A DNA stretch of 26,655 bases. Origin: a virus. Below the pieces are notes generated by a model. The model had not been told where the DNA came from. It saw only the letters and a program-made list of their open reading frames with translations, and did no database searches. The position numbers were made by a program, and so were the translations under genes. Below, piece by piece: positions 1-6,934 of this stretch (within the stretch, counting starts at the first letter, position 1; each line of letters begins with the position of its first letter). The stretch is from IMG/VR virus record IMGVR_UViG_3300022602_000355, positions 1-26,655 of that record; one strand, 5' to 3'.

Positions 1-524
1 GTATTATACATCAATGATATACTAGATGACCGGCCGCTTGCAATTAATTCTTCAAGTAGTTCCCAATGCTCGCCGTTGAGCAACGGTTCACCTCCGGTAA
101 AATACATCCAATGCAACGAGTTTGTGATCAGTATATCTTTATAATAAGTTATATCTTGATGTTGAATTAATGGAAATCTATCAAGCTCTTCGGCCCATTG
201 GCTACTAAAATGGGGACCGCAATATCTACATTTTAAATTACACAGATTGGTATTTCTGATATCAACAAATTGTAATCCTGGCGCCGATGTTACTATCTTA
301 TCAAATAAATTTCTATAGCTAGGTAATCCATGATATTCGTCCACAGCACATTTACTGCATGGGTGTGTGGGAGACATTTGATTTGTTAAATCGGCAAATC
401 TATTAGTATTGCTTAGTTCAGAAATTGACTTTAAGTAACTAGCATCAACTTGGCAACAAGGGCCAATCTTTCCATTAGGAAAAACGGTTACTCCGTGATT
501 GATTGCTGCACAGGACCAAGTCAT
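1..524 (-). CDS. Radical SAM enzyme with N-terminal SPASM/twitch-like cysteine motif (3' end outside window)
   Basis: I translated this frame by hand; about 174 codons are visible and it stays open to the window edge, so the C-terminal part is missing. The radical SAM 4Fe-4S motif CX3CX2C is at C95, C99 and C102 (CNLKCRYC), followed by the SAM-binding GGEP motif at residues 144-147. Before the core, C5, C23-C24 and C56/C59 (HPCSKC) form a cysteine set like the twitch/SPASM auxiliary cluster regions found in radical SAM enzymes that modify peptides, sugars or small molecules. The ATG at 524 overlaps the stop of the SGNH gene as ATGA, so translation is probably coupled. The family uses reductive SAM cleavage to start radical chemistry; the substrate here is unknown. 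Related proteins occur, as I recall, in other T4-like aquatic phages near tail or glycosyltransferase genes. Confidence 0.85.
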   Translation of the reverse strand, partial: MTWSCAAINHGVTVFPNGKIGPCCQVDASYLKSISELSNTNRFADLTNQMSPTHPCSKCAVDEYHGLPSYRNLFDKIVTSAPGLQFVDIRNTNLCNLKCRYCGPHFSSQWAEELDRFPLIQHQDITYYKDILITNSLHWMYFTGGEPLLNGEHWELLEELIASGRSSSISLMYN

Positions 525-1189
525 TTAAGTTCCTTGATTAACAAATCTGCAAATAATTTTTGCTCTTCAACTGTAGGGTGCTTGCTGGTCATAGTGGTAC
601 CGCTGAAGTTCATGATTTTGGTAAATGTTGCTGATAATTTTACATCTGGATATCCTCCAAATACAGCAAAATCGTCATAAACAATATTATATTTTTCCAG
701 CCATGTTTTAAATAATTCAATGGTTGTGTTTGCAGATGTAGTTTGATCAAAAAAATTGTTTTCAATAATTAATCTGTGTAGAAGTGGCAAGATTGGCAAA
801 TAGTCTTTGTTTTCTTTATTGGTTACAAACCTTACATCATTTTTATAATCTACAAATAAATCCTCGTTGGCCGTATCACCTAACCAAACAAAACTTGGTA
901 AAATTTGTAGTGCAGAATTTTCTGAATAGATTCCAAGCCTTCCTGGCACTGTCCAACCAATGATTACTCTCTCAACTTCGTTGTGATGTTTTTTTAAATA
1001 ACTGTAACCAATTTCTGCTGTTTTTAAAACAGATATACCGGGCTCAGCTAGATTTACATATTCTAATTGAAAATAGTCGGCAAGATATTTTCCAAACGCA
1101 TGTTTTGTATTGTCTGGATGCTTAACAGTTTTGAATGTTCCAATACCATGACAAAAACTATCCCCAAGCACCAATAATTTTTTTACCAT
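521..1189 (-). CDS. SGNH/GDSL hydrolase-like protein
   Basis: A 222-residue protein that starts with the block I signature LVLGDSFCHG; S11 would be the nucleophile. A histidine near the C-terminus (H204 in SKHPTVEEQ) fits block V, where the catalytic histidine of SGNH esterases and acetylhydrolases sits. The aspartate normally three residues before that histidine is not present (threonine instead), so the active site may be a dyad or use another acid. No signal peptide or membrane segment is visible, so it should act in the host cytoplasm or virion. AGGAG lies 9 nt before the ATG. The gene overlaps the glycosyltransferase-like gene upstream by 7 nt and the radical SAM gene downstream by 4 nt. 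Removal or transfer of acyl groups on a glycan would fit the neighbours, but this is inference. Confidence 0.7.
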   Translation of the reverse strand: MVKKLLVLGDSFCHGIGTFKTVKHPDNTKHAFGKYLADYFQLEYVNLAEPGISVLKTAEIGYSYLKKHHNEVERVIIGWTVPGRLGIYSENSALQILPSFVWLGDTANEDLFVDYKNDVRFVTNKENKDYLPILPLLHRLIIENNFFDQTTSANTTIELFKTWLEKYNIVYDDFAVFGGYPDVKLSATFTKIMNFSGTTMTSKHPTVEEQKLFADLLIKELK

Positions 1190-2109
1190 CCTTCTTGACT
1201 CCTAATCACATCAATCTCTTTGATCATAATACCTCGGTTATGCCAATTACTACGATAGTGATGTTTAAAAAATTCACTTTCTTTTGGACCCATCATGTTA
1301 ATTGGCAGGTCCAATTGTGTAACTAAGTCTTCAGCAATTCGCCCTGCTAGTATTTCAGGATCGCTTTCTTGAATTGTGGACCACAACTCTTCCAACGCAT
1401 CAAACGATTGCACCTGTCGATAATCCCAAGTTGGCGTAATCATAGTCATATAGGTACCCATCCTGGCTCCGACTATAGCCCATATACCGTTGTCTACATC
1501 TCGTCCCACGTTGTGCCAGACGGTTAGATGGTCAAGATTGCGATGATGTACACGGTCTTGAAATTCAGCAATAGTGGGGCGAGCGCCTTTGTTCAGGCAC
1601 ATCTTAACACCTTCACGGAACCCAGCTCGCCATGCTTGGAATTCCGTAGCATTGGGATATGTTGTAGAGTAGCAGTCGTGCATAGCATAATAGTTAGGAT
1701 AGAAACAAAACTCTACGTCATTTTCTGCAGTGCCATCTGTAGCTTCATGTGTACGCATCGCATAGACAAATTCTTTTGACCACACACTCATTCCACCGTT
1801 ACCATACATCAATCCGTTAATATAATTCTTGGCACGCCAACGATACACACAAGTAATATCTTCATCTGCAATGTCAAGTGTAAGATTAAAGAATTTATCA
1901 TCTGGAATATTGTCGCCATCAATCAGAACAAAACGGTCAGTGCTACTTGCATCAGCGGCGGCCTTGTGGGCAGCGTCTGACCCTTTAACACCATCTACAC
2001 GGCGGGCCCATGGTACCATGTTCTTAATCTTAATCCACGTTTCTTCTTTATTGGGCTCGTCATAAGTTAAGTAGATGCAGTCTAAATCTGCTATATCAAT
2101 TGAATTCAT
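1183..2109 (-). CDS. Glycosyltransferase-like phage protein
   Basis: A protein of 308 residues if it starts at the ATG at 2109; an in-frame TTG at 2118 is the alternative. I prefer the ATG because TGGAAT lies a suitable distance upstream. The segment FVLIDGDNIPDD (DGD at residues 64-66) resembles the DxD metal and nucleotide-sugar motif of GT-A enzymes, and YGNGGMSVWSKEF follows as a second conserved block. Aromatic-rich stretches such as MHDCYSTTYP and WRAGFREGVK match, from memory, a family common in cyanophages and other T4-like aquatic phages that is usually annotated as hypothetical or glycosyltransferase. It overlaps both neighbours (14 nt upstream, 7 nt downstream). The sugar donor and acceptor cannot be inferred. 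Confidence is high that the gene is real and moderate for its function. Confidence 0.72.
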   Translation of the reverse strand: MNSIDIADLDCIYLTYDEPNKEETWIKIKNMVPWARRVDGVKGSDAAHKAAADASSTDRFVLIDGDNIPDDKFFNLTLDIADEDITCVYRWRAKNYINGLMYGNGGMSVWSKEFVYAMRTHEATDGTAENDVEFCFYPNYYAMHDCYSTTYPNATEFQAWRAGFREGVKMCLNKGARPTIAEFQDRVHHRNLDHLTVWHNVGRDVDNGIWAIVGARMGTYMTMITPTWDYRQVQSFDALEELWSTIQESDPEILAGRIAEDLVTQLDLPINMMGPKESEFFKHHYRSNWHNRGIMIKEIDVIRSQEGW

Positions 2110-2446
2110 TGTGTACAATATTCCATTTTACATGAGGTTGATCTGGATCAACTATTACGCATACATCTTGTGGAGCACAGGTAATGCCGGCGACCGGGTT
2201 GGGTTGTAGTTTTTTAACAGTAATTACCGGCTTAATATAAACAAGTTTACTATCAACTACGCGAACATTAAATGCAGATAAAACATAAGTTTGTTGATCA
2301 ACTTCTATGTAATTACCTGGTAATTCCTCCATGCTGTAGATAATTGGAGAGCCATCGTCATTATAATACAGTCTATAAAATATTGGAGCAGCACCTGGCA
2401 GGTTGTGCAAGGCTGCCCAAAATTCTTCTTCAGTCATCTGCGTCAT
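2096..2446 (-). CDS. Conserved hypothetical phage protein
   Basis: A 116-residue product if translation starts at the ATG at 2446 (MTQMTEEEFW); an ATG at 2437 is also possible. The open frame runs further back, but that upstream part lies inside the preceding gene and has poor protein character, so I shortened it. The start begins with an acidic helix-like segment and the rest looks beta-rich, for example FYRLYYNDDGSPIIYSMEEL and DQQTYVLSAFNVRVVD. I recognise no enzymatic motif; two cysteines (in ITCAPQDVCV) are spaced for a disulphide or by chance. It overlaps the Cys-motif gene upstream and the glycosyltransferase-like gene downstream by 14 nt, so it is translated as part of this chain. The position suggests an accessory role for the glycosyltransferase-like proteins, which is only a guess. 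Confidence 0.65.
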   Translation of the reverse strand: MTQMTEEEFWAALHNLPGAAPIFYRLYYNDDGSPIIYSMEELPGNYIEVDQQTYVLSAFNVRVVDSKLVYIKPVITVKKLQPNPVAGITCAPQDVCVIVDPDQPHVKWNIVHNEFN

Positions 2447-2711
2447 TATTCTTTGCCCGTTGATCTGCTCGATATTGTTTGTCAAACTTTTCTTCTTGCA
2501 CAGTCTTCTCTCCAAACACCTTACGACGATTACCACATATTACACAGCCAGGTTGGCCACAATCAGCTGCATGGTGCTTGATCAAGCGATGTGGTTGATC
2601 GATATATTTTGTATTGCCAATGGACTTGGCAATTTTTAATTGGCGTTTGATTACTGCCCAGGCACGTTGTAAACGTTTACCATGTTTGGCTTTGTCTTGT
2701 TCATTGCTCAT
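2430..2711 (-). CDS. Small basic protein with HH and CX4CX2C motif
   Basis: A 93-residue, strongly basic protein. Residues 41-64 hold a compact set of possible metal ligands: H46-H47, then C51, C56 and C59 in CGQPGCVICGNRRK. Short proteins with this CG-x-P-x-C-x-x-CGN-x-R-K signature are frequent in T4-like aquatic phages as I remember them, with no known function. The pattern could bind one zinc ion, which would suit nucleic-acid binding, but a full HNH nuclease core is not visible. The C-terminus is acidic and lysine-rich. The ATG at 2711 overlaps the stop of the glycosyltransferase-like gene by 11 nt, and its own stop overlaps the next gene's start, so it is expressed within the operon. 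Confidence 0.7.
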   Translation of the reverse strand: MSNEQDKAKHGKRLQRAWAVIKRQLKIAKSIGNTKYIDQPHRLIKHHAADCGQPGCVICGNRRKVFGEKTVQEEKFDKQYRADQRAKNNDADD

Positions 2712-3471
2712 TTGCCCACTCCTTTATGTGATAATGTACCAGTCCCCATTGTGCTACTGTGTTGATTCTAAATGGATTATTTTCCCAAACCAATTCTTGA
2801 GTCCAGTCTATTGTTTGTATAGGATTAATATAGCGTTTCATATGTACAATGGTAGGCCCAAGCCCAACAGGTAATGTAACACGCTCTGGCCCCATAATAA
2901 CAGCGGCTATAGCATAGACTACATCAGTTGTTGGCATCTCGTCTGGAAACTTTAACAAGGTCTTATATTCATTCCACTGTTCAAATATTTGTTTGACTAA
3001 CTCAAAAAACTCTTTAGCAACAATACTTAGGCGCCAATAAGTAATAGCATTGTAAACATCTGGTAAGTTATTTTGATCAAACATTTTTCTATAGTATCTT
3101 GACTCGGCGGGGTTATCATAGAATGTTCTTGCTCCTTGACTTACTACAACATCACGTTGTTCAAATAGTGTCCACCAGTGATCTATAGAGCTAGCGCAGA
3201 GCATGTCTGCTTCTAGTTTAATAGTTTGACGGTACGGGCTTGCGTGGAATACTTGCCAATCGTTAGCGTAGCCACCTAGGTCACCAAATGGTAAAGGTAT
3301 TACATGGTCAAACACCGGATCGTTACATCGTTTGACTGTGATTACCGCGATGTTAGCATCTGGGTGCCATTGGCGAATAGACTCGGCCAGGCGTATTGCA
3401 CATGACAAGTAGTCCACTGATTCAGTATCAATGGCCGGAATTAAATAACCACGTTCAGCAAGGATTGGCAA
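2701..3471 (-). CDS. Glycosyltransferase-like protein (TTG start)
   Basis: About 256 residues. No ATG exists near the start; two adjacent TTG codons do (3474 and 3471). GGAG at 3481-3478 lies 3 nt before the first and 6 nt before the second, so I chose 3471. The protein opens with a short strand, a helix (CAIRLAESIRQWHP) and a strand (NIAVITV), then KLEADMLCASSIDHWW. The EAD there (residues 89-91 counted from the first TTG) sits where GT-A glycosyltransferases carry DxD, although the first acid is glutamate. It looks like a distant relative of the neighbouring DAD-containing protein and matches a family I recall from T4-like aquatic phages. It overlaps the upstream gene's end by 17 nt and the downstream gene by 11 nt. 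Confidence 0.7.
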   Translation of the reverse strand: MPILAERGYLIPAIDTESVDYLSCAIRLAESIRQWHPDANIAVITVKRCNDPVFDHVIPLPFGDLGGYANDWQVFHASPYRQTIKLEADMLCASSIDHWWTLFEQRDVVVSQGARTFYDNPAESRYYRKMFDQNNLPDVYNAITYWRLSIVAKEFFELVKQIFEQWNEYKTLLKFPDEMPTTDVVYAIAAVIMGPERVTLPVGLGPTIVHMKRYINPIQTIDWTQELVWENNPFRINTVAQWGLVHYHIKEWANEQ

Positions 3472-4207
3472 CAATAGCTCCTAGTTGTTGTTTACCCATG
3501 GCATGAAAGTCTTGTTGTAATGTAATCCACCGGGCTTTATTTTCTGTATTAATAAAATCAACTCTGTAACTGTCTTGATCTAACTGTGTTAACTGATGTT
3601 CTGGAGTTAAACTTGCTAATGCCCAAGGAATACTGTTATGGTCTAATGTATGTCCGTTAACTATGCCAAGAGCAATACTAAGAGCATGGTCGTTACGATA
3701 GGTTGCTGTTGTATTTTTATACAAATTCCTGTAGTGGCCCCAGTTATCGCGGATCATTTGCATTGATTCAAAAATTAATCTTGCATGATTACTTTTACGA
3801 AACATCATCACAGTGGCCCACCACATGGGCATGCGATTGTTGCCAAAGTAATTAAGCCCTTCAAAGTTGTTGCAACCGGTGACATCATATGCCTGCCGGT
3901 GTGCTAGAAAATCCTGATCAATCTCTAACAACACTTTTAATTGGTCGCTAGCAACAACATAATCAGCATCAAGAACAAGTGTACGATCCCACGGACTTAA
4001 ATGATATGCATCCATACGATTATGATTGTGCCAGGTTACATTGCCGATGTCTGTAAAGTGCCTGGTATTATTGTTGGGTGCAGTATCGGTTATAATGTGT
4101 GTTGGTATACCAAGGTGTCGTTTGATATTACAAGCTGACCACTCGGCCATGGCAACATAATCAATTTCTTCGTTGTTGCGAGCAAAAATTAATGCGCCGA
4201 TTGTCAT
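3455..4207 (-). CDS. Putative GT-A fold glycosyltransferase
   Basis: A 250-residue protein with a nucleotide-sugar transferase layout: an N-terminal beta strand (MTIGALIFARNN), a helix with WSACNIKRHLG, a second strand (PTHIITD), then WDRTLVLDADYVVASD with D80 and D82 forming the DxD-type metal motif. A later block, YRNDHALSIALGIVNGH, resembles the acceptor-side helix seen in related phage and bacterial GT8-like proteins. Retaining or inverting chemistry and the sugar cannot be told. The ATG overlaps the stop of the preceding gene as ATGA, and the gene's end overlaps the next glycosyltransferase-like gene. Three such proteins in a row suggest stepwise building or decoration of a glycan, on the phage particle, phage DNA or the host surface. 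Confidence 0.78.
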   Translation of the reverse strand: MTIGALIFARNNEEIDYVAMAEWSACNIKRHLGIPTHIITDTAPNNNTRHFTDIGNVTWHNHNRMDAYHLSPWDRTLVLDADYVVASDQLKVLLEIDQDFLAHRQAYDVTGCNNFEGLNYFGNNRMPMWWATVMMFRKSNHARLIFESMQMIRDNWGHYRNLYKNTTATYRNDHALSIALGIVNGHTLDHNSIPWALASLTPEHQLTQLDQDSYRVDFINTENKARWITLQQDFHAMGKQQLGAIVANPC

Positions 4208-4509
4208 CTATTTTTGTTTAGTTCTTCGTATTCAATTAACCAAGCATTCATTTGTTCTTGCCAGCGGCTGCGGACTATATCTCGGAATTCTCGAGAGTCT
4301 ATTTCCACCGGTGTATCGTATAAGTCAAGAATCACTGCTGTTGGTGCGGCGCAAGCGGCTAATGTAGCAAGTAATTCCGGACCAGCTATCCACATTCCAC
4401 CAGCATGTGCAAATGTCAATTTGGCTTGATATTTTTCTTTAAGAGTGCGTCGGGCGACCGCATGTTCAAAACGGCTACGACCGTGTGCAACAAGTTCGTC
4501 AGTATTCAT
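4204..4509 (-). CDS. Conserved hypothetical phage protein
   Basis: A 101-residue protein that opens the left operon. It begins with an amphipathic, charged helix (residues 1-30), has a short central hydrophobic region with MWIAGPELLATLAAC, a strand-like VILDLYDTPVEI segment, and ends in a long charged helix containing WQEQMNAWLIEYEELNK. That ending and the LDLYDTPVEI block match a small family I recall from T4-like aquatic phages; its function is not known to me. The stop overlaps the glycosyltransferase ATG as ATGA. A possible promoter places transcription start very close to the ATG, so the message may have almost no leader. No clear Shine-Dalgarno sequence is seen. Confidence 0.68.
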   Translation of the reverse strand: MNTDELVAHGRSRFEHAVARRTLKEKYQAKLTFAHAGGMWIAGPELLATLAACAAPTAVILDLYDTPVEIDSREFRDIVRSRWQEQMNAWLIEYEELNKNR

Positions 4510-4515
4510 ATATGT

Positions 4516-4544
4516 ATTGTACTACAAAAAGAGGATAAGGTAAA
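4516..4544 (-). promoter_or_regulatory. Possible sigma70-like promoter for the left operon
   Basis: On the minus strand TTTACC (4544-4539, 4 of 6 to TTGACA) and TACAAT (4521-4516, 5 of 6 to TATAAT) are separated by exactly 17 nt. Initiation would fall about at the ATG at 4509, giving a leaderless or nearly leaderless message. The -35 element overlaps the end of the terminator hairpin. A+T-rich sequence can give such matches by chance, hence modest confidence. Confidence 0.4.
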
Positions 4545-4562
4545 GCCCCTTGCGGGGCTTTT
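4542..4562 (-). terminator. Rho-independent terminator hairpin
   Basis: An inverted repeat AAAGCCCC / GGGGCTTT with a 4-nt loop separates the structural genes from the left operon. On the minus strand the stem is followed by CTTTACCTTAT, a short and interrupted U tract; the plus-strand reading has TTTT, so it could work in both directions. Its place just after the last structural gene supports a transcription boundary. Confidence 0.75.
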
Positions 4563-4581
4563 GGTAATACTAGTGTTACTA

Positions 4582-5595
4582 TTAGGCTACAGAAGCCGCA
4601 ATAGTTGGGGTTCCCCATGTATTGGACAAGCCTTGTGCGGTAGCAGGTGGCAGGTAAGTAACCAAAGTAGTCGGTGCTGTACCTGTAATTGTAGTGCTTG
4701 GACTAGCTGTAGCTGTACCACCCGAAATATTGCAGGTCGTGCCTGCGCCGCTTACCGCTGGTTGGAACCAAGTTGTTACTAAAGTTAATACTGTGCTTGA
4801 AGTAGCTGTAGCAGTAGTACGGATATACTCGCCGGTATATGGCGATGCAGTATTGTTTAACTGGAATATAGTAGTCGGGCTGGTTGTAAGGTTATACCAT
4901 CCTGTAGTAGTTGTTAATGTAGTTTGTGTGCCACCACCGCCACCAAGGCGTGTAGTACCCGTGTAGGCCTGGCTAGCAATAGTTTGACTTGCACCAGCAA
5001 CACGACCAGTAAGGTTAATTGATCCACATAGTCCAGCAAAAGTATTCCAGTCTGCATCCACATCGGTGCCTGTACTTGATTTACCGTATTGAAGTTTTAC
5101 AATACCACCAGCATTCCAGAAATACCTAGCTTGATCGGCACTTGGGAATGTAACAGTAGTTGTAAATGTAATAGTCCAAGTTGTTTGTCCAGAACCGGTG
5201 GCAGTAGTTTTACTTGTTGTGCCGGAGAATGTGCCATACGCTGTACCAGACGCAGCAGCATTGCCACGATTGGTTGTAACATTTGTTAGGTCAGTATTTA
5301 CTGCAGCTAGTGCTGTAATAGTTTGCCCAGTAGTCGGGGCAGTTCTTGCAGTTATTGTGGTGCTGGTTTGAGCGCCGGCTGTAGCAATATCGTTTACTAA
5401 ACTTGCCCATTGTGTGGCTGTAACCGTTCCAGCAGCCGATACAGTAGGGACTACAGTTTGTCCCCATCCTTTGTCGCCTGACCCGGTTGACCAAATATCA
5501 TTTAAGTTAGCACCCGCTGTACCGCCCGATGCTGTGGGGCCAACAAATCCATTATAATCTGTTGCTTGTATTAATCCGCCTGATGAATATGTCAT
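4582..5595 (-). CDS. Threonine-rich virion structural protein
   Basis: A 337-residue protein of extreme composition: about a quarter threonine (83 residues by my count), rich in Ala, Gly and Ser, with only four lysines and two cysteines. The start (MTYSSGGLIQATDYNGFV, then a GSGDKGWGQ motif and VTATQWASLVNDI) and the central ARYFWNAGGIVKLQYG motif match, from memory, a family of small virion proteins coded next to baseplate genes in aquatic T4-like phages. No enzymatic motif is seen; the alternating polar/hydrophobic pattern suggests beta structure and a fibre or surface role. AAGGAT precedes the ATG, and only 12 nt separate it from the fibre gene upstream, so the two are probably cotranscribed. 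It is the last gene before the terminator. Confidence 0.78.
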   Translation of the reverse strand: MTYSSGGLIQATDYNGFVGPTASGGTAGANLNDIWSTGSGDKGWGQTVVPTVSAAGTVTATQWASLVNDIATAGAQTSTTITARTAPTTGQTITALAAVNTDLTNVTTNRGNAAASGTAYGTFSGTTSKTTATGSGQTTWTITFTTTVTFPSADQARYFWNAGGIVKLQYGKSSTGTDVDADWNTFAGLCGSINLTGRVAGASQTIASQAYTGTTRLGGGGGTQTTLTTTTGWYNLTTSPTTIFQLNNTASPYTGEYIRTTATATSSTVLTLVTTWFQPAVSGAGTTCNISGGTATASPSTTITGTAPTTLVTYLPPATAQGLSNTWGTPTIAASVA

Positions 5596-5607
5596 TCTGT
5601 TTAATCC

Positions 5608-6879
5608 TTAATTTATTGTAACAATAGCTTCAACGGTGCCTTCGCTACTATCTAATTTATCTTTGAGTGCGCGGCCAATTACATTAAATGCTGTCGCTTC
5701 ACCTACCTGGGCAGATCTAGCTAATCCGTTACCAGCCGAAACCAACCTATCACCTTTACGAACGTGACCGATAGTTCTAACAGGAACTCGTCCAGTCATT
5801 GCAACTGGGGGATGTGTTTCATTTGTTCCGGCATTACTATTCATCAAATATGCTGCTCTAGTACTTATGACGCCAAAAACATTCTCACTTAAATCTGTAT
5901 TAACTTGAGTAATTTCAGCTGATCCACCCAATTCGACCACTGTTCCAGGAACAAGCGCAACATCTGACTCAAAGCGTTCTGCTAAGTCGGCATAGTTAGC
6001 ATCAATTTGCAAACCAGTGATAACACCCGTAGATCCATTAATAGACATCGCTGTAACAACGCCACTGCCAGTATTCACAGTGAAATTAATATTGCCAGTG
6101 GAAGTTTGATTGGCGATAGTTGCAGTTGTGCCGGAAACACTCATACGGAGATCACTACTTGCGCCGACTGATAATCCTGTATTATTAAGAATGCCCAATG
6201 TTCCTGTTGTTGTTGAGTTAGTATCGTTACGCAAAAATTGTGTCGCCGCGATTCCACCAACTAGTTGTGCATTTGTGGCTGTACCTGTTAGCACTGCGCC
6301 ACCTGTGGTAGACAAGGTAATTCCTGGGTAGACCGCTGCAAATCCTGCAATCGGAGTGGCAGGGGTAAACATAGAGTCTTTACTAACCATACCGACAATT
6401 GTTCCACCGGAATATAGTTCGACTACATAGTGAGTTCCACCAATGTTGTCAAGGATTGCAGTAGAAACTGCACCGGTAGTACCACCAGGCGTGTTTGACC
6501 CAGGTCCAACCACTAACCAAGCGGCGCCAGTCCATACATTTAATTGTTGGGTTGATGTGTTATACCACAAGTCCCCAGTAACATTACCGGTTGGAGCAGA
6601 ACTTTGAGCAGTAGTAGAACTAATAGTTTTAAATGCACTACCGTTATAAACTTTAAGTAAACCATTACCAGAATCCCACCAAAGCTGACCAGTTAATGGT
6701 GCACCGGGTGGCGTAGTATTTGATGCATTTTCTAAAAGATGAATATAATTGGTATTTAGAAAATCACCATATCCTGCGTAATTCTGCCCTACTAGCGTCA
6801 TCGAGCTAGAAGTATTAATAGTACCATCCGCTACAACAGCAAATATGGTTCCATCGGTTAAGTTAATTGTATATGACAT
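5608..6879 (-). CDS. Tail fibre-like protein with ADLAE-type C-terminal domain
   Basis: A 423-residue virion protein. Residues about 58-118 hold two copies of a beta module, TGQLWWDSGNGLLKVYNG and TGDLWYNTSTQQLNVWTG, common in phage fibres. The middle (about 130-290) is Gly, Thr and Ser-rich, with NINFTVNTGSGVVTAMSING typical of fibre shafts. The C-terminus from YADLAERFESD to VEAIVTIN, with GVISTRAAYLMNS, HPPVAMTGRVPV and GHVRKGDRLVS, is a compact beta-rich domain widespread at the ends of phage and bacterial surface proteins. Some fibre C-termini are self-cleaving folding chaperones, but I see no clear catalytic signature here. GGAG lies upstream of the ATG, and a late-promoter-like element lies 48 nt before it. 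It could form a short fibre bound to the baseplate. Confidence 0.82.
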   Translation of the reverse strand: MSYTINLTDGTIFAVVADGTINTSSSMTLVGQNYAGYGDFLNTNYIHLLENASNTTPPGAPLTGQLWWDSGNGLLKVYNGSAFKTISSTTAQSSAPTGNVTGDLWYNTSTQQLNVWTGAAWLVVGPGSNTPGGTTGAVSTAILDNIGGTHYVVELYSGGTIVGMVSKDSMFTPATPIAGFAAVYPGITLSTTGGAVLTGTATNAQLVGGIAATQFLRNDTNSTTTGTLGILNNTGLSVGASSDLRMSVSGTTATIANQTSTGNINFTVNTGSGVVTAMSINGSTGVITGLQIDANYADLAERFESDVALVPGTVVELGGSAEITQVNTDLSENVFGVISTRAAYLMNSNAGTNETHPPVAMTGRVPVRTIGHVRKGDRLVSAGNGLARSAQVGEATAFNVIGRALKDKLDSSEGTVEAIVTIN

Positions 6880-6926
6880 TTATGTTTGCTCCGTCCTTGT
6901 ATATTTACCGCGTAATAATATACTCA

Positions 6927-6934
6927 TATTTATG
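6927..6934 (-). promoter_or_regulatory. T4-type late promoter-like element
   Basis: CATAAATA on the minus strand matches 7 of 8 positions of the T4 late promoter box TATAAATA. It overlaps the stop codon of the 201-residue gene and lies 48 nt before the fibre ATG, which would give a leader of about 40 nt. A weaker GGTAAATA lies at 6909-6902. Such motifs are easy to find in A+T-rich DNA. Confidence 0.42.

Noticed and set aside
4405-4782. Plus-strand open frame of 125 codons across the terminator
   Set aside because: It crosses a hairpin terminator and two well-supported minus-strand genes, and its product is low-complexity with no family resemblance.
5097-5494. Two minus-strand open frames inside the threonine-rich gene
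   Set aside because: They are alternative frames of a repetitive coding sequence; the main frame carries the conserved FWNAGG-type motif and a good ribosome-binding site.
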